The notes: generated by a model from the sequence alone, not told the origin. A stretch of 64,000 nt of DNA from Rhizobium etli CFN 42 (GCF_000092045.1 NC_007761.1:561001-625000); one strand, 5' to 3'. Counted from the stretch's first letter, positions 54,869 to 64,000 are shown. Made by a program: numbers and translations.

Positions 54869-55362
54869 AAACCGAAGTGGCCCCTTCGCACGGCTTTGGC
54901 GCTGCCGCTGCCTCCCTCGTCACTCGCGTTGAAGCGCTGCTCGCCTCCGTTCCCAGGTCGCTGCCGCTGCTGGCACTGCGTTTTGCGCTGGCTATTCCCT
55001 TCTTCAAGTCGGGGCTGACGAAATGGGACGGCTTCCTGACGCTTTCATCGGGCGCAAGATATCTATTCGAGCAGGAGTTCAAGCTTCATATCTTCGGCAG
55101 CGCAGTCGCCTACCCCTTTCCTCTGACGATGGCGACGGCCGCCGGAATCGGAGAACTGGTTCTGCCAATTCTGCTGATCCTCGGCCTGGCCACACGCTTC
55201 GCTGCCCTCGGTCTGCTGCTGATGACGGCGATTATCCAGCTCACCATCCCGGATGGCTGGGCAAATTTTCATTTGCCCTGGGCGGCAATGGCGCTGGCGT
55301 TGGTCGTGTTCGGCGGGGGCAAGATTGCGGTTGATCCGTTTGTCTTGCAGCGCCGTAAATGA
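54865..55362 (+). CDS. bufD: DoxX family membrane protein (BufD)
   Basis: A 165-residue protein with four membrane helices and DoxX landmarks (LALRFALAIPFFKSGLTKWD, then LPILLILGLATRFAALGLLL, ending GGGKIAVDPFVL). DoxX proteins are often the last gene of bufferin operons; their role there is not established and could be quinone-linked redox supply. AAGGAAA is upstream. The 188 bases after the stop hold no gene I can support. Confidence 0.88.
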   Translation: MKTEVAPSHGFGAAAASLVTRVEALLASVPRSLPLLALRFALAIPFFKSGLTKWDGFLTLSSGARYLFEQEFKLHIFGSAVAYPFPLTMATAAGIGELVLPILLILGLATRFAALGLLLMTAIIQLTIPDGWANFHLPWAAMALALVVFGGGKIAVDPFVLQRRK

Positions 55363-55550
55363 CGCGGCGGCCAGACGCCTCATCGCCGCGAGGAGGCGCT
55401 CAGCTGGCATGAGGGCCTGCGCCGGACGAAGGGGCTGGCGTAGAACCGTCCGGCGTCATGGCGTCAGCGGCTGCCGCCGCAATGGGACGGTCATGAGATG
55501 TCTCCTGCACGAAAGTGCCGGCAGCCTAGCGCGCATCACCCGGAAAGGCT

Positions 55551-55868
55551 TTAGCCGGCCTCGTCAAGGGACCTTGCCGCTTCAAGCAGAAGCTGCTTCA
55601 TTTTCTCGCGAACCGTCTGAGCGCTGATCGCGACGTCGGCATATTGCAGATCGCTGAGAATCTTTCTGAAGACGTTCTCATCTCCTGACTCCAGCAACTC
55701 GGCGGAAATGACTTCGTCGAAATAGACGTCGAAGTCGGTTCTTCCGATGAGCTCGGCCGCCCAGCGTGCCAGCAGCCGGTCACGCCTCGCCTTGATATGG
55801 AACGAACGCTCGAGCTTCACGATGTACTCTTTCTCGAGTGCTTCTTCACGCTCGTCGATGATGCCCAT
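55551..55868 (-). CDS. ATPase inhibitor subunit zeta (DUF1476)
   Basis: A 105-residue helical protein: MGIIDEREEALEKEYIVKLE, then KARRDRLLARWAAELIGRTD, EVISAELLESGDENVFRKIL and REKMKQLLLEAARSLDEAG, the pattern of the zeta subunit that inhibits F1-ATPase in Paracoccus and relatives. GGGAGG lies 7 bases before ATG 55868 (4 before ATG 55871, an equal alternative). Alphaproteobacteria usually carry a more canonical copy elsewhere, so this may be a second, divergent form. Confidence 0.85.
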   Translation of the reverse strand: MGIIDEREEALEKEYIVKLERSFHIKARRDRLLARWAAELIGRTDFDVYFDEVISAELLESGDENVFRKILSDLQYADVAISAQTVREKMKQLLLEAARSLDEAG

Positions 55869-56023
55869 CATCGATCCTCCCGCTGAATGGCCGTCAGTTG
55901 TTTGAATGCGTCGCATTCGCTGCGCAAGCAATCATTTGGAAACTGCCTGCACGAAGGCCTCTCGCACCATTTCACCACATAATTGGGTAAATCAAAAAAG
56001 TTAGAGCGGTTCTGCGCTTCCAC

Positions 56024-57280
56024 TCAAAACAAGAGGAGCGACCCCAGAGACAGAATGAGTGCGGGGACCATGACGACGGTTCCGAGTTTTAGAAACGTCC
56101 AGGCGCCGATATGCAGTCCTTCGCGGCGCAGGGCAGACAGCCACAAGATCGTCGCCAGCGACCCCGTCACCGACAGATTGGGTCCGAGATCGACGCCGAT
56201 CAGCACGGCGCCGGCGATCTTGTCGGAGACACCTGCGGCCTGCACCACGCTGCCGGCAAGCAGGCCGGCAGGAAGATTGTTCACGAGGTTGCAGATCACG
56301 CCGACGAGCAGGCCCGCCACGCCGATCGCCTGCGATTGCGAGGCCGAGGCAAGCGCAGCCAGCTGATCGGAGAGAATGTTCGTCAGCCCGGTATGATCGA
56401 GCGATTCGACGATGACGAACAGGCCGGCGACCAGCGGCAGAACGCTCCAGCTGATGCCCTTCATCGTCTCGGCCGGGCTTTGCCGCGTCAGCATCAGAAC
56501 GATCGCGGTGGTGATCGTGCCCGCAACAAAGGTCGGCACGCCGAGGTCGACATGCATGGCCGACGCCGTGATAAGAACGATGGCCGTCAGCAGGATTCCC
56601 CATCCCGCGAGGTGGGCGCTGCGGGAGAGGGGCGGTTGCTGCGTGTCGGCGGCAAGAGTGTCTTCTGCAAGGGCGCGGCGTTGCGTCCAGTAGAGGCAGA
56701 GGAACGTGGCGACGATCGAAATGATCGACGGCAGCATGAATGTCGACAGCCAGCGGGAGAGCGGCGGCATATCACCGCCGGCAAAGATCACGAGATTGGC
56801 CGGGTTGGAAATCGGCAGAACGAAGCTCGCAGCATTGGCGATGAAGGCGCAGATCAGCAGATAAGGCATCGGGTCTTTGACCCGCGCCGTCCGGCAGGCG
56901 GCATAGACGGCCGGCGTCAGCACCACGGCCGTCGCATCGTTGGAAAGAAAGACAGTGACAATCACGCCGACAAGATAGACGAGCACGAAGAGACGCCGGG
57001 GTGATCCTTGGGCGTACGCGATTGCAATGGCGGCGATCCAGTCGAACAGGCCTTCGCGCCGGGCAAGTTCGGAGAGCAGCATCATGCCGATCAGAAAGAG
57101 ATAAACGTCGCCGCCCTTGGCGACGCCCGCCAGGACATCATGGGGTCCGACGAGGCGAAAGGCGAGCAGGAGCAGGGCGCCGAAGACGGCCCAGATCGCT
57201 TCCGGCCACCGAAAGGGACGCACGACGACGCCCATCGCAGTGAGACCGGCGATCCCCCAGGTCATGGCATGTTCAGTCAT
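56024..57280 (-). CDS. ArsB/SLC13-type anion permease
   Basis: A 418-residue polytopic protein of the ArsB/NhaD superfamily: VTVFLSNDATAVVLTPAVYA and LPISNPANLVIFAGG in the first half and ICNLVNNLPAGLLAGS in the second, the repeated motifs of these carriers. Arsenite is the commonest annotation, but no arsR or arsC is beside it, so the substrate is open. I prefer the ATG at 57280 by family length; the frame runs to 57460 without similarity. The ribosome site is weak. The first 232 bases upstream are AT-richer with no clear operator. Confidence 0.82.
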   Translation of the reverse strand: MTEHAMTWGIAGLTAMGVVVRPFRWPEAIWAVFGALLLLAFRLVGPHDVLAGVAKGGDVYLFLIGMMLLSELARREGLFDWIAAIAIAYAQGSPRRLFVLVYLVGVIVTVFLSNDATAVVLTPAVYAACRTARVKDPMPYLLICAFIANAASFVLPISNPANLVIFAGGDMPPLSRWLSTFMLPSIISIVATFLCLYWTQRRALAEDTLAADTQQPPLSRSAHLAGWGILLTAIVLITASAMHVDLGVPTFVAGTITTAIVLMLTRQSPAETMKGISWSVLPLVAGLFVIVESLDHTGLTNILSDQLAALASASQSQAIGVAGLLVGVICNLVNNLPAGLLAGSVVQAAGVSDKIAGAVLIGVDLGPNLSVTGSLATILWLSALRREGLHIGAWTFLKLGTVVMVPALILSLGSLLLF

Positions 57281-57512
57281 TTGCAATCGCGTTCGGTTGG
57301 TGCGCGGCAGAACAGCCGCTTTGGTTGTTGCGAGAGTGTTTTGCCGTTCAAATACATGTTTGCTCAGGCACTGACAAATCCGTTTAGCTTGGAAAACTAA
57401 CAATTGCCGGAAACCAAAGCCCGAAATCAGCCGATCGGCTGCACATCCGTAACGGAACAATCACAGCTGGATCTGGTTTAACTCACACCCGTATCCCCAG
57501 GCGGAGATGACG

Positions 57513-57740
57513 ATGTGGGCAGTTCTGATTGGTGCCGCGCTCATAATCGGCGGCCTTCTTTTTCTCCTTCGGCCGACGCTTCGTCGAAAGCCGAGTGATC
57601 CCCACCTGATGCCGCAGGGCGGCGCCACGCTCGAACCGCGGCGCCAAGGCCTGAGGTTCCTCAGCTTGGCGCGGAACTGGCCGGCGATGGTTGTCATCGC
57701 GGTCGGCGCAATTCTTCTGGTTTTCGGGAGCTATTGGTGA
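57513..57740 (+). CDS. Small two-span membrane protein
   Basis: A 75-residue protein with a first membrane helix (MWAVLIGAALIIGGLLFLL), a basic loop (RPTLRRKPSDPH), and a second helix (AMVVIAVGAILLVFGSYW) at the very end. GGAG lies 6 bases before ATG 57513; an ATG at 57507 would overlap that site. It is convergent with the TetR gene. Not recognised. Confidence 0.6.
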   Translation: MWAVLIGAALIIGGLLFLLRPTLRRKPSDPHLMPQGGATLEPRRQGLRFLSLARNWPAMVVIAVGAILLVFGSYW

Positions 57741-57816
57741 CAGACAACGGTGTGAGCCACTCCGCACCGCTTCCCTTCCAACAAAATTCCCAGTTTGCCG
57801 CCAGTATATCGGAAGC

Positions 57817-58410
57817 TCACGCGGACGTATTGAGAAGGCCGGCAGCCAAGGCGTCGAAGGCCTCGACAGCTCTTGGCAACAGATCCTGCGGCCGGTCAGT
57901 CGCCGCGATCCAGAGGGCGGCATTGAGCGCAGCGCCGTTGAGCAGCCGGGCGGCTGCTTCCGCGTCGACCGGCTTGAGGGCGCCCCGGACGATAAGGCGC
58001 TCGATTGTCTGCCTGGTTGCCTGAAGACAACTGCTCTGGCTCGGCCATTGTGAAGGATCACCCAGCACGGCAGGCCCATCGAGCAGGACGATGCGCTGGA
58101 CCTCCGGATCGAGCGCCATTTCGATATAAGCCGCGCCCTCGGCGAGAAGGCCCTGCCAATCATCACCCGCGCGGGCGCCGATCTCCTTTGCACGCGACGC
58201 CATTTCCGTGTCGATCTGATCGACAACGGCTGCAAGCAGCCCGCGCTTGTCTCCGAAGTTGTGATAGAGCGCTCCCCGCGTCAGGCCGACTTCGGCAGTC
58301 AGTTCGTCCATCGAAGCGGCGGCATATCCTTTCTCGGCAAAGGCCTTTCGGGCGGCCGCGATTAGCTTCACACGATTTTCCTCCATCGTCTCGCTGCGCC
58401 TTCTTACCAT
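57817..58410 (-). CDS. TetR family transcriptional regulator
   Basis: A 197-residue TetR protein. DNA-binding domain: AARKAFAEKGYAAASMDELT, then EVGLTRGALYHNFGDKRGLL with the recognition helix. The C-terminal domain matches the TetR_C_33-type group (LLDGPAVLGDPSQWP). GGAGGTGAG precedes the ATG at 58410. Two palindromes sharing ATACG/CGTAT lie in the divergent region with the RidA-like gene, its probable target. Confidence 0.9.
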   Translation of the reverse strand: MVRRRSETMEENRVKLIAAARKAFAEKGYAAASMDELTAEVGLTRGALYHNFGDKRGLLAAVVDQIDTEMASRAKEIGARAGDDWQGLLAEGAAYIEMALDPEVQRIVLLDGPAVLGDPSQWPSQSSCLQATRQTIERLIVRGALKPVDAEAAARLLNGAALNAALWIAATDRPQDLLPRAVEAFDALAAGLLNTSA

Positions 58411-58427
58411 CTCACCTCCAATTTCGC

Positions 58428-58490
58428 ATACGGGCCGTATATGAGACTTGACATCCGGCCCGTGACGTAGTTCATATACGCGACGTATAT
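58428..58490. promoter_or_regulatory. Two TetR operators overlapping a divergent promoter
   Basis: Box 1 is ATACGG-G-CCGTAT (58428-58440); box 2 is ATATACG-CGA-CGTATAT (58474-58490). TTGACA (58448-58453) and TCATAT (58472-58477), 18 bases apart, form a promoter towards the RidA-like gene. Box 2 covers its -10 and box 1 lies just before its -35. Repression is inferred from this overlap. Confidence 0.65.
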
Positions 58491-58565
58491 CAAACGGCAG
58501 GGTGACCTGTGAAGCCCCTCCATCGCCTGCTGCTCATCTAATCACGATAGGAAGCGAGATCGACA

Positions 58566-58958
58566 ATGACCCGACGCGAAGCAATCTTTCCGGCGAACAG
58601 ACACGCCCTTTACGAGGACCATGGTTATTCGGCCGCCATCCGAACCGGTGATCTTCTGTTCGTCTCCGGCCAGGTCGGCAGCCGTTCCGATGGAACACCT
58701 GAACCGGACTTCCAGCACCAGGTCAGGCTGGCTTTCGAAAACCTCAAGGCGACGCTGGAGGCTGCAGGCTGTACCTTTGACGACATAGTGGATGTGACGA
58801 CATTCCATACCGATCCGGAGAACCAGTTTGAAACGATCATGGCCGTCAAGCAGGAGACTTTCAGCGAGCCGCCCTATCCGAATTGGACCGCGATCGGTGT
58901 GAACTGGCTGGCAGGCTTCGATTTCGAGATCAAGGTCATCGCCCGCATTCCGGCATGA
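58566..58958 (+). CDS. RidA (YjgF/UK114) family protein
   Basis: A 130-residue Rid-family protein: GDLLFVSGQVGSRSDGTPEP, then ENLKATLEAAGCTFDDIVDV and FEIKVIARIPA. True RidA enzymes deaminate reactive enamines using an Arg (R105 in E. coli) in the PxR segment; here that stretch reads PNWTAIGVNW, without the Arg, so the RidA imine deaminase activity is unlikely. AGGAAG lies upstream of the ATG at 58566. Divergent from a TetR regulator. Confidence 0.88.
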   Translation: MTRREAIFPANRHALYEDHGYSAAIRTGDLLFVSGQVGSRSDGTPEPDFQHQVRLAFENLKATLEAAGCTFDDIVDVTTFHTDPENQFETIMAVKQETFSEPPYPNWTAIGVNWLAGFDFEIKVIARIPA

Positions 58959-58994
58959 TGCCGCAGGGCTCCCGTTCGGTCTGCGTCTTGTCAC

Positions 58995-59930
58995 CTACTG
59001 AGCGAAGAGCTCCGGGATGATCACGCGCGCGCGATCGCGCAGACTTGCCGCTTCTTGCTCGTCGATAAAGTGGTAAGGCCATCTCAGCCTTGTGGTGACC
59101 GGGCCCCAGTTGCCGATCGCGGCAAGCAGTTTGTCGAGCGCTGCATTAGAATAGCCGCGGTCACGGCGAAACGGGACGATGTGATCGTCCATGAAGGCGC
59201 AGATGCGGCTTTCGATATCAAGCGCTGCGTCCAGATCCCGATGCATCAGCTCTGTCCAGGCCTGGGCGCCGCGGGGATGAAGACAGGCAACATTCGAAAA
59301 CGCCCCGGCAGCAACGCCCTGCTTTATGCCGGTTGCGAGATGGTGGCCGGGAATGAACAGCGAAAATTCGGAAAGATGCGCTCGTGCCTGCGCATACCAG
59401 GCGTCGTCGCCATCGGCGATCTTCATCCCGACCACTGACGGACAGGGGCCGCAAACCTCACGGAGCTCGGCTGGCGACAGGACACGTTTCGCATGCGGCG
59501 GATTATAAAGGATGAGCGGGGTTCCTTCCGCCGCCTCCGACGCGCGCTTCAGGAAGTCGGTGGCTTCGAGGTTGGTGAGCGGCCACCAGTCGGGGAAGAT
59601 CACCTGGATCGCCAATGGCTTGTGAAAGGTTGCGCGGCGCAGCCGATCGAGCATGATGATCGGATCGGGCTGGCAGGCGCCGATGACGAACGGCATTCTG
59701 GCCGCGCGGCAACGCGACGCCAGCACGTCTTGAATTCGCTCGTACTCCGCTTGCCGCTGATTGTGGAATTCTCCCGCGGTGCCATTCGAATAGATGCCAT
59801 CGACCTTGGCGGCGATCAGAATGTCGATTTCCTCGGCGAGCTTTTCGAAATCGATGCTGTCGTCTTCGGCAATGGGGAGCAGCAGGCTAGCCCAGTTGCC
59901 AGCGATCGGGTGGCGGCGGGTGGTGGTCAT
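58995..59930 (-). CDS. DapA-family aldolase/lyase (first copy)
   Basis: A 311-residue class I aldolase of the dihydrodipicolinate synthase/N-acetylneuraminate lyase family: YSNGTAGEFHNQ for the pyruvate-carboxylate loop, Tyr in LILYNPPHA, and the Schiff-base Lys in VVGMKIADG. It is the last gene of the ABC-transporter operon, 10 bases after the ATP-binding gene, so it is more likely catabolic than the lysine pathway enzyme. The actual 2-keto acid product is unknown. Confidence 0.85.
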   Translation of the reverse strand: MTTTRRHPIAGNWASLLLPIAEDDSIDFEKLAEEIDILIAAKVDGIYSNGTAGEFHNQRQAEYERIQDVLASRCRAARMPFVIGACQPDPIIMLDRLRRATFHKPLAIQVIFPDWWPLTNLEATDFLKRASEAAEGTPLILYNPPHAKRVLSPAELREVCGPCPSVVGMKIADGDDAWYAQARAHLSEFSLFIPGHHLATGIKQGVAAGAFSNVACLHPRGAQAWTELMHRDLDAALDIESRICAFMDDHIVPFRRDRGYSNAALDKLLAAIGNWGPVTTRLRWPYHFIDEQEAASLRDRARVIIPELFAQ

Positions 59931-59940
59931 CGCACGTCCC

Positions 59941-60894
59941 TCAGTTCAGGTCATCTCGGACACAGGCTTTGAAATGCCCGGGCTTCATTTCGCGCAGTTC
60001 CGGCACGGTCTCGCCGCAGGCGGGCAAGGCGTTCGGACAGCGCGTGCGAAAGACGCAGCCGCTCGGGGGATCGGCGGGGCTCGGAATATCGCCCTTGAGG
60101 ATCTGGCGGTGGCGCGGCGAATCGGGATCGGGCGAAGGGATCGCCGAGAGCAGCGCCCGGGTGTAGGGATGCAGGGGTCTGGCATAAAGCGCAGCACTTG
60201 GCGCGATCTCCATGATCCGGCCGAGATAGAGGACGATCACCCGGTCGCAGATATATTCGACCACGGCGAGATCGTGGCTGATGAACAGCATGGTCAGCCC
60301 AAGACCCTGCTGCAGCTCACGCAGAAGATTGATCACCTGCGCCTGGATCGAGACATCGAGCGCGGAGACCGGCTCGTCGGCGACGATGAATTCCGGCGCG
60401 AGCGTCAGCGCCCGGGCGATGCCGATCCGCTGCCGCTGGCCGCCCGAGAACTCGTGGGCATAACGGTTGACGGCGTCCGTGGGAAGATCGACCTGCTCGA
60501 GCGCGGCGCGGGCGCGGTCCAATCGCTCTCTTGCCGTGCCGACGCCCTGAATCTTCAGTCCCTCGGTCAGAATTTCGCCGATTGTCATGCGGGGCGACAG
60601 GCTCGCGAACGGGTCCTGAAAAATATATTGCATCCGGGGCCGCAGGCGACGCATTGCCGATGAGGACAGGCTCGTGAGTTCGGTGCCGTCGAAGCGGACG
60701 CTTCCGGCGGAGGGTTCGACAAGCCGCAGCACTGATCGCCCGATCGTGGTCTTGCCGCTGCCGGATTCGCCGACCAGCCCGACCACCTCGCCCCTGCCGA
60801 CATCGAAGGATATGGCCCGCAGGATGGTCAGCTTGGTTCCGCGGGACGTATAATCTTTCCCAAGGTCGCGGACGGAGAGAAGGGGCTCGCTCAT
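59941..60894 (-). CDS. Oligopeptide/dipeptide ABC transporter ATP-binding protein (OppF-type)
   Basis: A 317-residue ABC ATPase with Walker [10 protein letters not shown], signature [15 protein letters not shown], Walker [13 protein letters not shown], and the C-terminal oligopeptide-transporter Cys-rich tail ([16 protein letters not shown]) characteristic of OppD/OppF. It overlaps the preceding OppD-type gene by four bases (ATGA). It powers uptake through the permeases encoded upstream in the operon. Confidence 0.94.
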   Translation of the reverse strand: MSEPLLSVRDLGKDYTSRGTKLTILRAISFDVGRGEVVGLVGESGSGKTTIGRSVLRLVEPSAGSVRFDGTELTSLSSSAMRRLRPRMQYIFQDPFASLSPRMTIGEILTEGLKIQGVGTARERLDRARAALEQVDLPTDAVNRYAHEFSGGQRQRIGIARALTLAPEFIVADEPVSALDVSIQAQVINLLRELQQGLGLTMLFISHDLAVVEYICDRVIVLYLGRIMEIAPSAALYARPLHPYTRALLSAIPSPDPDSPRHRQILKGDIPSPADPPSGCVFRTRCPNALPACGETVPELREMKPGHFKACVRDDLN

Positions 60895-61919
60895 CGGATC
60901 TCCTGCCAGCGAATGCAGCGGCTCTGGTGGCGCGGATTGACGTCGGCTAGCGGCGGCACAGCCACACGGCAGTCGTCAATTGCGAATTTGCAGCGGGGCT
61001 GGAAAGCGCAACCGGCGGGCATATTCATCAGGCTCGGTACGACGCCTGGAATGGCCGCCAGCCTTTCACCGGCCTGCTTCATCCGGCTTGCATCCCCAAG
61101 TTTGGGCATCGAGGCCAGAAGGCCGATCGTGTAGGGATGCCTTGGATTGCGGAAAACCTCGGCCACTGGCCCGGTCTCGACGATCCGCCCGGCATACATC
61201 ACCGCCACCCGATGCGCGATTTCGGCGACGACGCCGAGATTATGGGTGACGAAGAGCATGGCCATGCCGCGCTCGCGCTGCAGCCTCTGCAGGAGGGCGA
61301 GGATCTGCGCCTGGATAGTGACGTCGAGCGCCGTCGTCGGCTCGTCGGCTATCAGCAGCGTCGGGTCGCAGGCAAGGGCCATGGCAATTGTGGCGCGCTG
61401 GCGCATGCCGCCGGATAATTCGTGCGGATATTGACCGGCACGGCGCCTGGCATCGGGAATGCCCACACTGTCGAGAAGCGCGACGGCCGCATCCATGGCG
61501 GTCTTCCGGTCCGCTCCGCGATGGATGCGGATCGGCTCCGAGATCTGGTCGCCGATCGTATAGACGGGATTGAGGCTCGACATCGGCTCCTGAAAGACCA
61601 TGCCGATATCATTGCCGCGAATGGCGCGCATCTCAGGTTCGGCGATCGAGACAAGGTCGCTGACCGCACCATTCTTGCGCTTCAGGTGGATGCTACCGGC
61701 GGCGATTGCACCGATATTGCGGGTCAGGAGCCGCATGACCGAAAGGCTGGTTACCGATTTGCCCGAACCGGACTCGCCGACGAGCGCAAGCGTCTCGCCG
61801 GCGGCCACGCTCAGATCGATGCCGTTGACCGCCGTCACCTCGCCCGAGCGGATGCGGAAGACGGTCCGCAGCCCCTTGATGTCGAGAATGGTGTCGGCGG
61901 TATGTGGTATGGCATCCAT
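60891..61919 (-). CDS. Oligopeptide/dipeptide ABC transporter ATP-binding protein (OppD-type)
   Basis: A 342-residue ABC ATPase: Walker [10 protein letters not shown], signature [16 protein letters not shown], Walker [13 protein letters not shown], and the C-terminal [15 protein letters not shown] segment of the OppD family. It overlaps the DapA-like gene before it (TGATG) and the OppF-type gene after it, so the genes are translationally coupled. Confidence 0.94.
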   Translation of the reverse strand: MDAIPHTADTILDIKGLRTVFRIRSGEVTAVNGIDLSVAAGETLALVGESGSGKSVTSLSVMRLLTRNIGAIAAGSIHLKRKNGAVSDLVSIAEPEMRAIRGNDIGMVFQEPMSSLNPVYTIGDQISEPIRIHRGADRKTAMDAAVALLDSVGIPDARRRAGQYPHELSGGMRQRATIAMALACDPTLLIADEPTTALDVTIQAQILALLQRLQRERGMAMLFVTHNLGVVAEIAHRVAVMYAGRIVETGPVAEVFRNPRHPYTIGLLASMPKLGDASRMKQAGERLAAIPGVVPSLMNMPAGCAFQPRCKFAIDDCRVAVPPLADVNPRHQSRCIRWQEIR

Positions 61920-62836
61920 CAGGCAAGCAGGCCGGTGGCGCGGAGGATTTGGTCGATCCTCGCAGTTTCGGCCTCGTTGAGCGCCGCGCGCGGGCGCGGC
62001 ATCAGCGCCGTATCGATGATGCCGAGGCTCTTCATCGCCGCCTTGAAGGCGCCGATGCCGGCAGCGCCGCCGCTGACGCGGCCCGCCCCGACCCAGACGA
62101 TTTCGAAGAGCCGGCAGAGCCGTTCCTGCTCCTTGCGGGCGGCGACCCAGTCGCCGCGCTGGGCAGCATTCCAGAGCCTGACGTAGCCATGCGGATCGAC
62201 ATTGGCGATGCCGGGCACCACGCCGTGGGCGCCCATCTGCAGCGCCGTGTCGACGACGATCTCTGAGCCGGTCATCAGAAAGACATCCTTGTTGCCGGCG
62301 AGATCGAGCAGCACGTAACGGAAATTGCCGTCGTCGCCGCTCGAATCCTTGATGCCGATGATAGTTCCCTCCTTCGCCAGCGTCACGCTGGTCTGGCGCT
62401 GCAGTTTCACATGCACGCAGACGGGAATGTCATAAGCGATCAGCGGCACGTCGACGGCATCGCGGATATAGCGGAAGTGATCGATGGTCTCGGCCTGGCT
62501 GGTGACCGTGTAGAACGGCGCCGTCACGACAACCGCGTCGGCGCCGGCCGATTTGGCGATCCTGGCATGGTTGATGACCCGGTCGGTGGTGGGGTCGATG
62601 ACCCCGACGATCAGCGGCACCCGGCCGTTGATGACCTTGGCCGAGTGCTCGATGATCTCCTGCCGGGTTTGTTCGTCGTGGAAGATCACCTCGCTGGTCG
62701 AGCCGAGCACGAACAGGCCGTGGCAGCCGGCCTCGATCAGATTTTCCAGCACCCGCGTATAGGACGGGTAATCGACGGTGTAATCCTTGTTCAACGGGGT
62801 TACGACGGGAGGAACGACACCCTTGAATTTGCTCAT
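61919..62836 (-). CDS. DapA-family aldolase/lyase (second copy)
   Basis: A 305-residue class I aldolase: [20 protein letters not shown] start, [13 protein letters not shown] carboxylate loop, Tyr in [13 protein letters not shown], and the Schiff-base Lys in IIGIKDSSG, the canonical family motif. It lies between the permease and ATPase genes of the importer, so its substrate is probably what the importer takes up or a product made from it. It differs clearly from the copy at 58995-59930. Confidence 0.87.
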   Translation of the reverse strand: MSKFKGVVPPVVTPLNKDYTVDYPSYTRVLENLIEAGCHGLFVLGSTSEVIFHDEQTRQEIIEHSAKVINGRVPLIVGVIDPTTDRVINHARIAKSAGADAVVVTAPFYTVTSQAETIDHFRYIRDAVDVPLIAYDIPVCVHVKLQRQTSVTLAKEGTIIGIKDSSGDDGNFRYVLLDLAGNKDVFLMTGSEIVVDTALQMGAHGVVPGIANVDPHGYVRLWNAAQRGDWVAARKEQERLCRLFEIVWVGAGRVSGGAAGIGAFKAAMKSLGIIDTALMPRPRAALNEAETARIDQILRATGLLA

Positions 62837-62855
62837 TTTCGCTTTCTTTCGATCG

Positions 62856-63731
62856 TCAGTTTAATTCGGCGCGAGGGTCGAAGGCATCGCGAAGACCATC
62901 GCCAATGAAGTTGATTGCCAGGACGGCAAGCACCAGAAAGCCGCCGGGAAACAGCCACTGCCAGGGGTATTGTTCGAGCACTGCGGTAGAGCGGGCGGCA
63001 TTCAGCATGTTGCCCCAGCTTGCCGCCGGCGGCGCAATGCCGAGCCCGAGGAAGGAAAGTCCGGCCTCGAGCAGGATGGCATTGGCGATCTGCAGCGTCG
63101 CGAAGACAACGAGGATGTCGATCGAATTCGGCAGGCCGTGGCGGAGGAGGAGATGCGGCAGGCCCGCCCCCATGCCTCTTGCCGCCATCACGAAGTCACG
63201 CTCGCGAAGTTCCAGCAGCCGCGCGCGCACCATGCGCGCCAGCAGAGGCCAGGAGAGCAGCGAGATCACGAAGACCGTCGGCCAGATGCCGGTGCCGGCG
63301 ATCGAGGCGAGCACCAGCAGGAAGATGACCGGCGGCAGCGTCATGACAAGATCGACGAAACGCATGGTGACCGCATCCGCCCAGCGGCCGGCAAGCGCCG
63401 AGACGGCGCCGATCAGGAAGCCGATAATGGCGGAAATGACGGTCGAGGTGAGGGCCACCAGCAGCGAGATCCGGCCACCGTCCAGGACGCGGGCGAGGAT
63501 GTCGCGGCCCACTCCATCGGTGCCGAACCAGTGTGTCGGCCCCGGCTGGGCATTCATCGCCAGCAGATCGATGTCGTTGGGCTTGAAGCTCCACCACAAC
63601 GGATAGGAAAGGATCGCGACGATCATCAGCGCAATCATGCAGAGGCCGAGCAAGGCGGTCCGGTTGAGCAGGAATCGATGCAGAGAGCGTACGATCGGGC
63701 CCGGGCTGCGGGCAGGGCTTCGCGCCAGCAT
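62856..63731 (-). CDS. Oligopeptide/dipeptide ABC transporter permease (OppC/DppC-type)
   Basis: A 291-residue permease with an N-terminal membrane span and [17 protein letters not shown], followed by the EAA-type loop [20 protein letters not shown] and the C-terminal [20 protein letters not shown]. This is the OppC/DppC half of the channel. The ATG at 63731 lies 3 bases after the stop of the OppB-type permease. Confidence 0.93.
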   Translation of the reverse strand: MLARSPARSPGPIVRSLHRFLLNRTALLGLCMIALMIVAILSYPLWWSFKPNDIDLLAMNAQPGPTHWFGTDGVGRDILARVLDGGRISLLVALTSTVISAIIGFLIGAVSALAGRWADAVTMRFVDLVMTLPPVIFLLVLASIAGTGIWPTVFVISLLSWPLLARMVRARLLELRERDFVMAARGMGAGLPHLLLRHGLPNSIDILVVFATLQIANAILLEAGLSFLGLGIAPPAASWGNMLNAARSTAVLEQYPWQWLFPGGFLVLAVLAINFIGDGLRDAFDPRAELN

Positions 63732-63734
63732 CGC

Positions 63735-64000
63735 TCAGCCCACCTTGATCCGCGGATCGACCACCGCATAGGCAAGGTCGGTCAGAAGATTGACCACGAC
63801 GACGCAGGCGCCGATCACCAGCGTCGAACCCATGATGACAGGATAGTCGCGGCCCTCCACGGCATCGACCATGAGCAGGCCCATGCCGGGCCAGTTGAAG
63901 ACGCTTTCGATGAAGATCGCCCCGCCGATCGCAAGGCCGATGGTCGAGCCGATCAGCGTAATGACGGGAAGCAGCGCATTGCGCAGGGCGTGCTTGGTGA
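63735..64000 (-). CDS. Oligopeptide/dipeptide ABC transporter permease (OppB/DppB-type), C-terminal part
   Basis: The frame runs off the right edge; only about 88 C-terminal residues are seen. They include [20 protein letters not shown] and end [12 protein letters not shown], the usual end of OppB/DppB permeases. It is the partner channel half of the OppC-type permease and the first member of the operon seen here; the substrate-binding protein, normally next, is outside the window. Confidence 0.88.
   Translation of the reverse strand, partial: TKHALRNALLPVITLIGSTIGLAIGGAIFIESVFNWPGMGLLMVDAVEGRDYPVIMGSTLVIGACVVVVNLLTDLAYAVVDPRIKVG

Noticed and set aside
56005..56040. GAGCGGTTCTGCGC-type sequence next to the ArsB-like gene
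   Set aside because: It resembles the start of a common rhizobial repeat but no matching arm was found nearby.
1..64000. CRISPR arrays, prophage, insertion sequences
   Set aside because: No regularly spaced direct repeats, phage structural genes, transposases or integrases were seen.

Overview
The window looks like a chromosomal segment of a fast-growing rhizobium, probably Rhizobium of the leguminosarum/etli type. The evidence is high GC, a PodJ-type polarity protein, the alphaproteobacterial order murA-DUF2948-hisD-UPF0262-phosphatase-infA-maf-yacG-tRNA-Phe, DUF982 and ATPase-zeta (DUF1476) proteins, and many palindromic intergenic repeats. I see no integrase, transposase, prophage or CRISPR array. 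All calls come from reading the sequence; no database search was run.

Region 1 (1-15.4 kb): the tail of a methyltransferase; two YitT-family membrane proteins bracketing a divergent rrf2-ahpD pair; a ligase-associated helicase/PdeM repair pair; a transglycosylase-like lipoprotein; a RibD/DHFR-like reductase; a TSUP exporter with a TIGR02186 partner; podJ; and a 3-methyladenine glycosylase-like protein.

Region 2 (15.5-25.2 kb): a beta-oxidation operon (acyl-CoA dehydrogenase, thiolase, bifunctional hydratase/dehydrogenase), cspA, and small regulator/target pairs (MarR with a GFA protein, TetR with an MFS pump) with visible palindromic operators.

Region 3 (25.2-40.7 kb): a large SSS-fused hybrid histidine kinase, mscL, an aminotransferase, galE/exoB, a GGDEF-EAL protein, a crotonase-family hydrolase, an MBL-fold hydrolase, a UvrD-like helicase, and several small secreted or hypothetical proteins up to tRNA-Thr.

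Region 4 (40.8-47 kb): the conserved housekeeping block from murA to tRNA-Phe.

Region 5 (47-64 kb): accessory genes. A two-winged-helix protein of unknown role lies beside tRNA-Phe, followed by nhaA, yceI, a frameshifted arylamine N-acetyltransferase, a cupin and a divergent LysR. Next is a complete bufferin-type RiPP operon: a DUF2282 precursor, a DUF692/MNIO enzyme, a DUF2063 partner and a DoxX protein. It has an ECF-type promoter candidate and an internal attenuator after the precursor gene. Then come ATPase zeta, an ArsB-like permease, a TetR/RidA pair, and a six-gene operon (running past the end of the window) coding for an Opp/Dpp-type ABC importer and two DapA-family aldolases.

The most interesting points are the bufferin operon and its control signals, the frameshift in nat, and a covarying hairpin repeat family, two copies of which end just where the next gene's Shine-Dalgarno begins.
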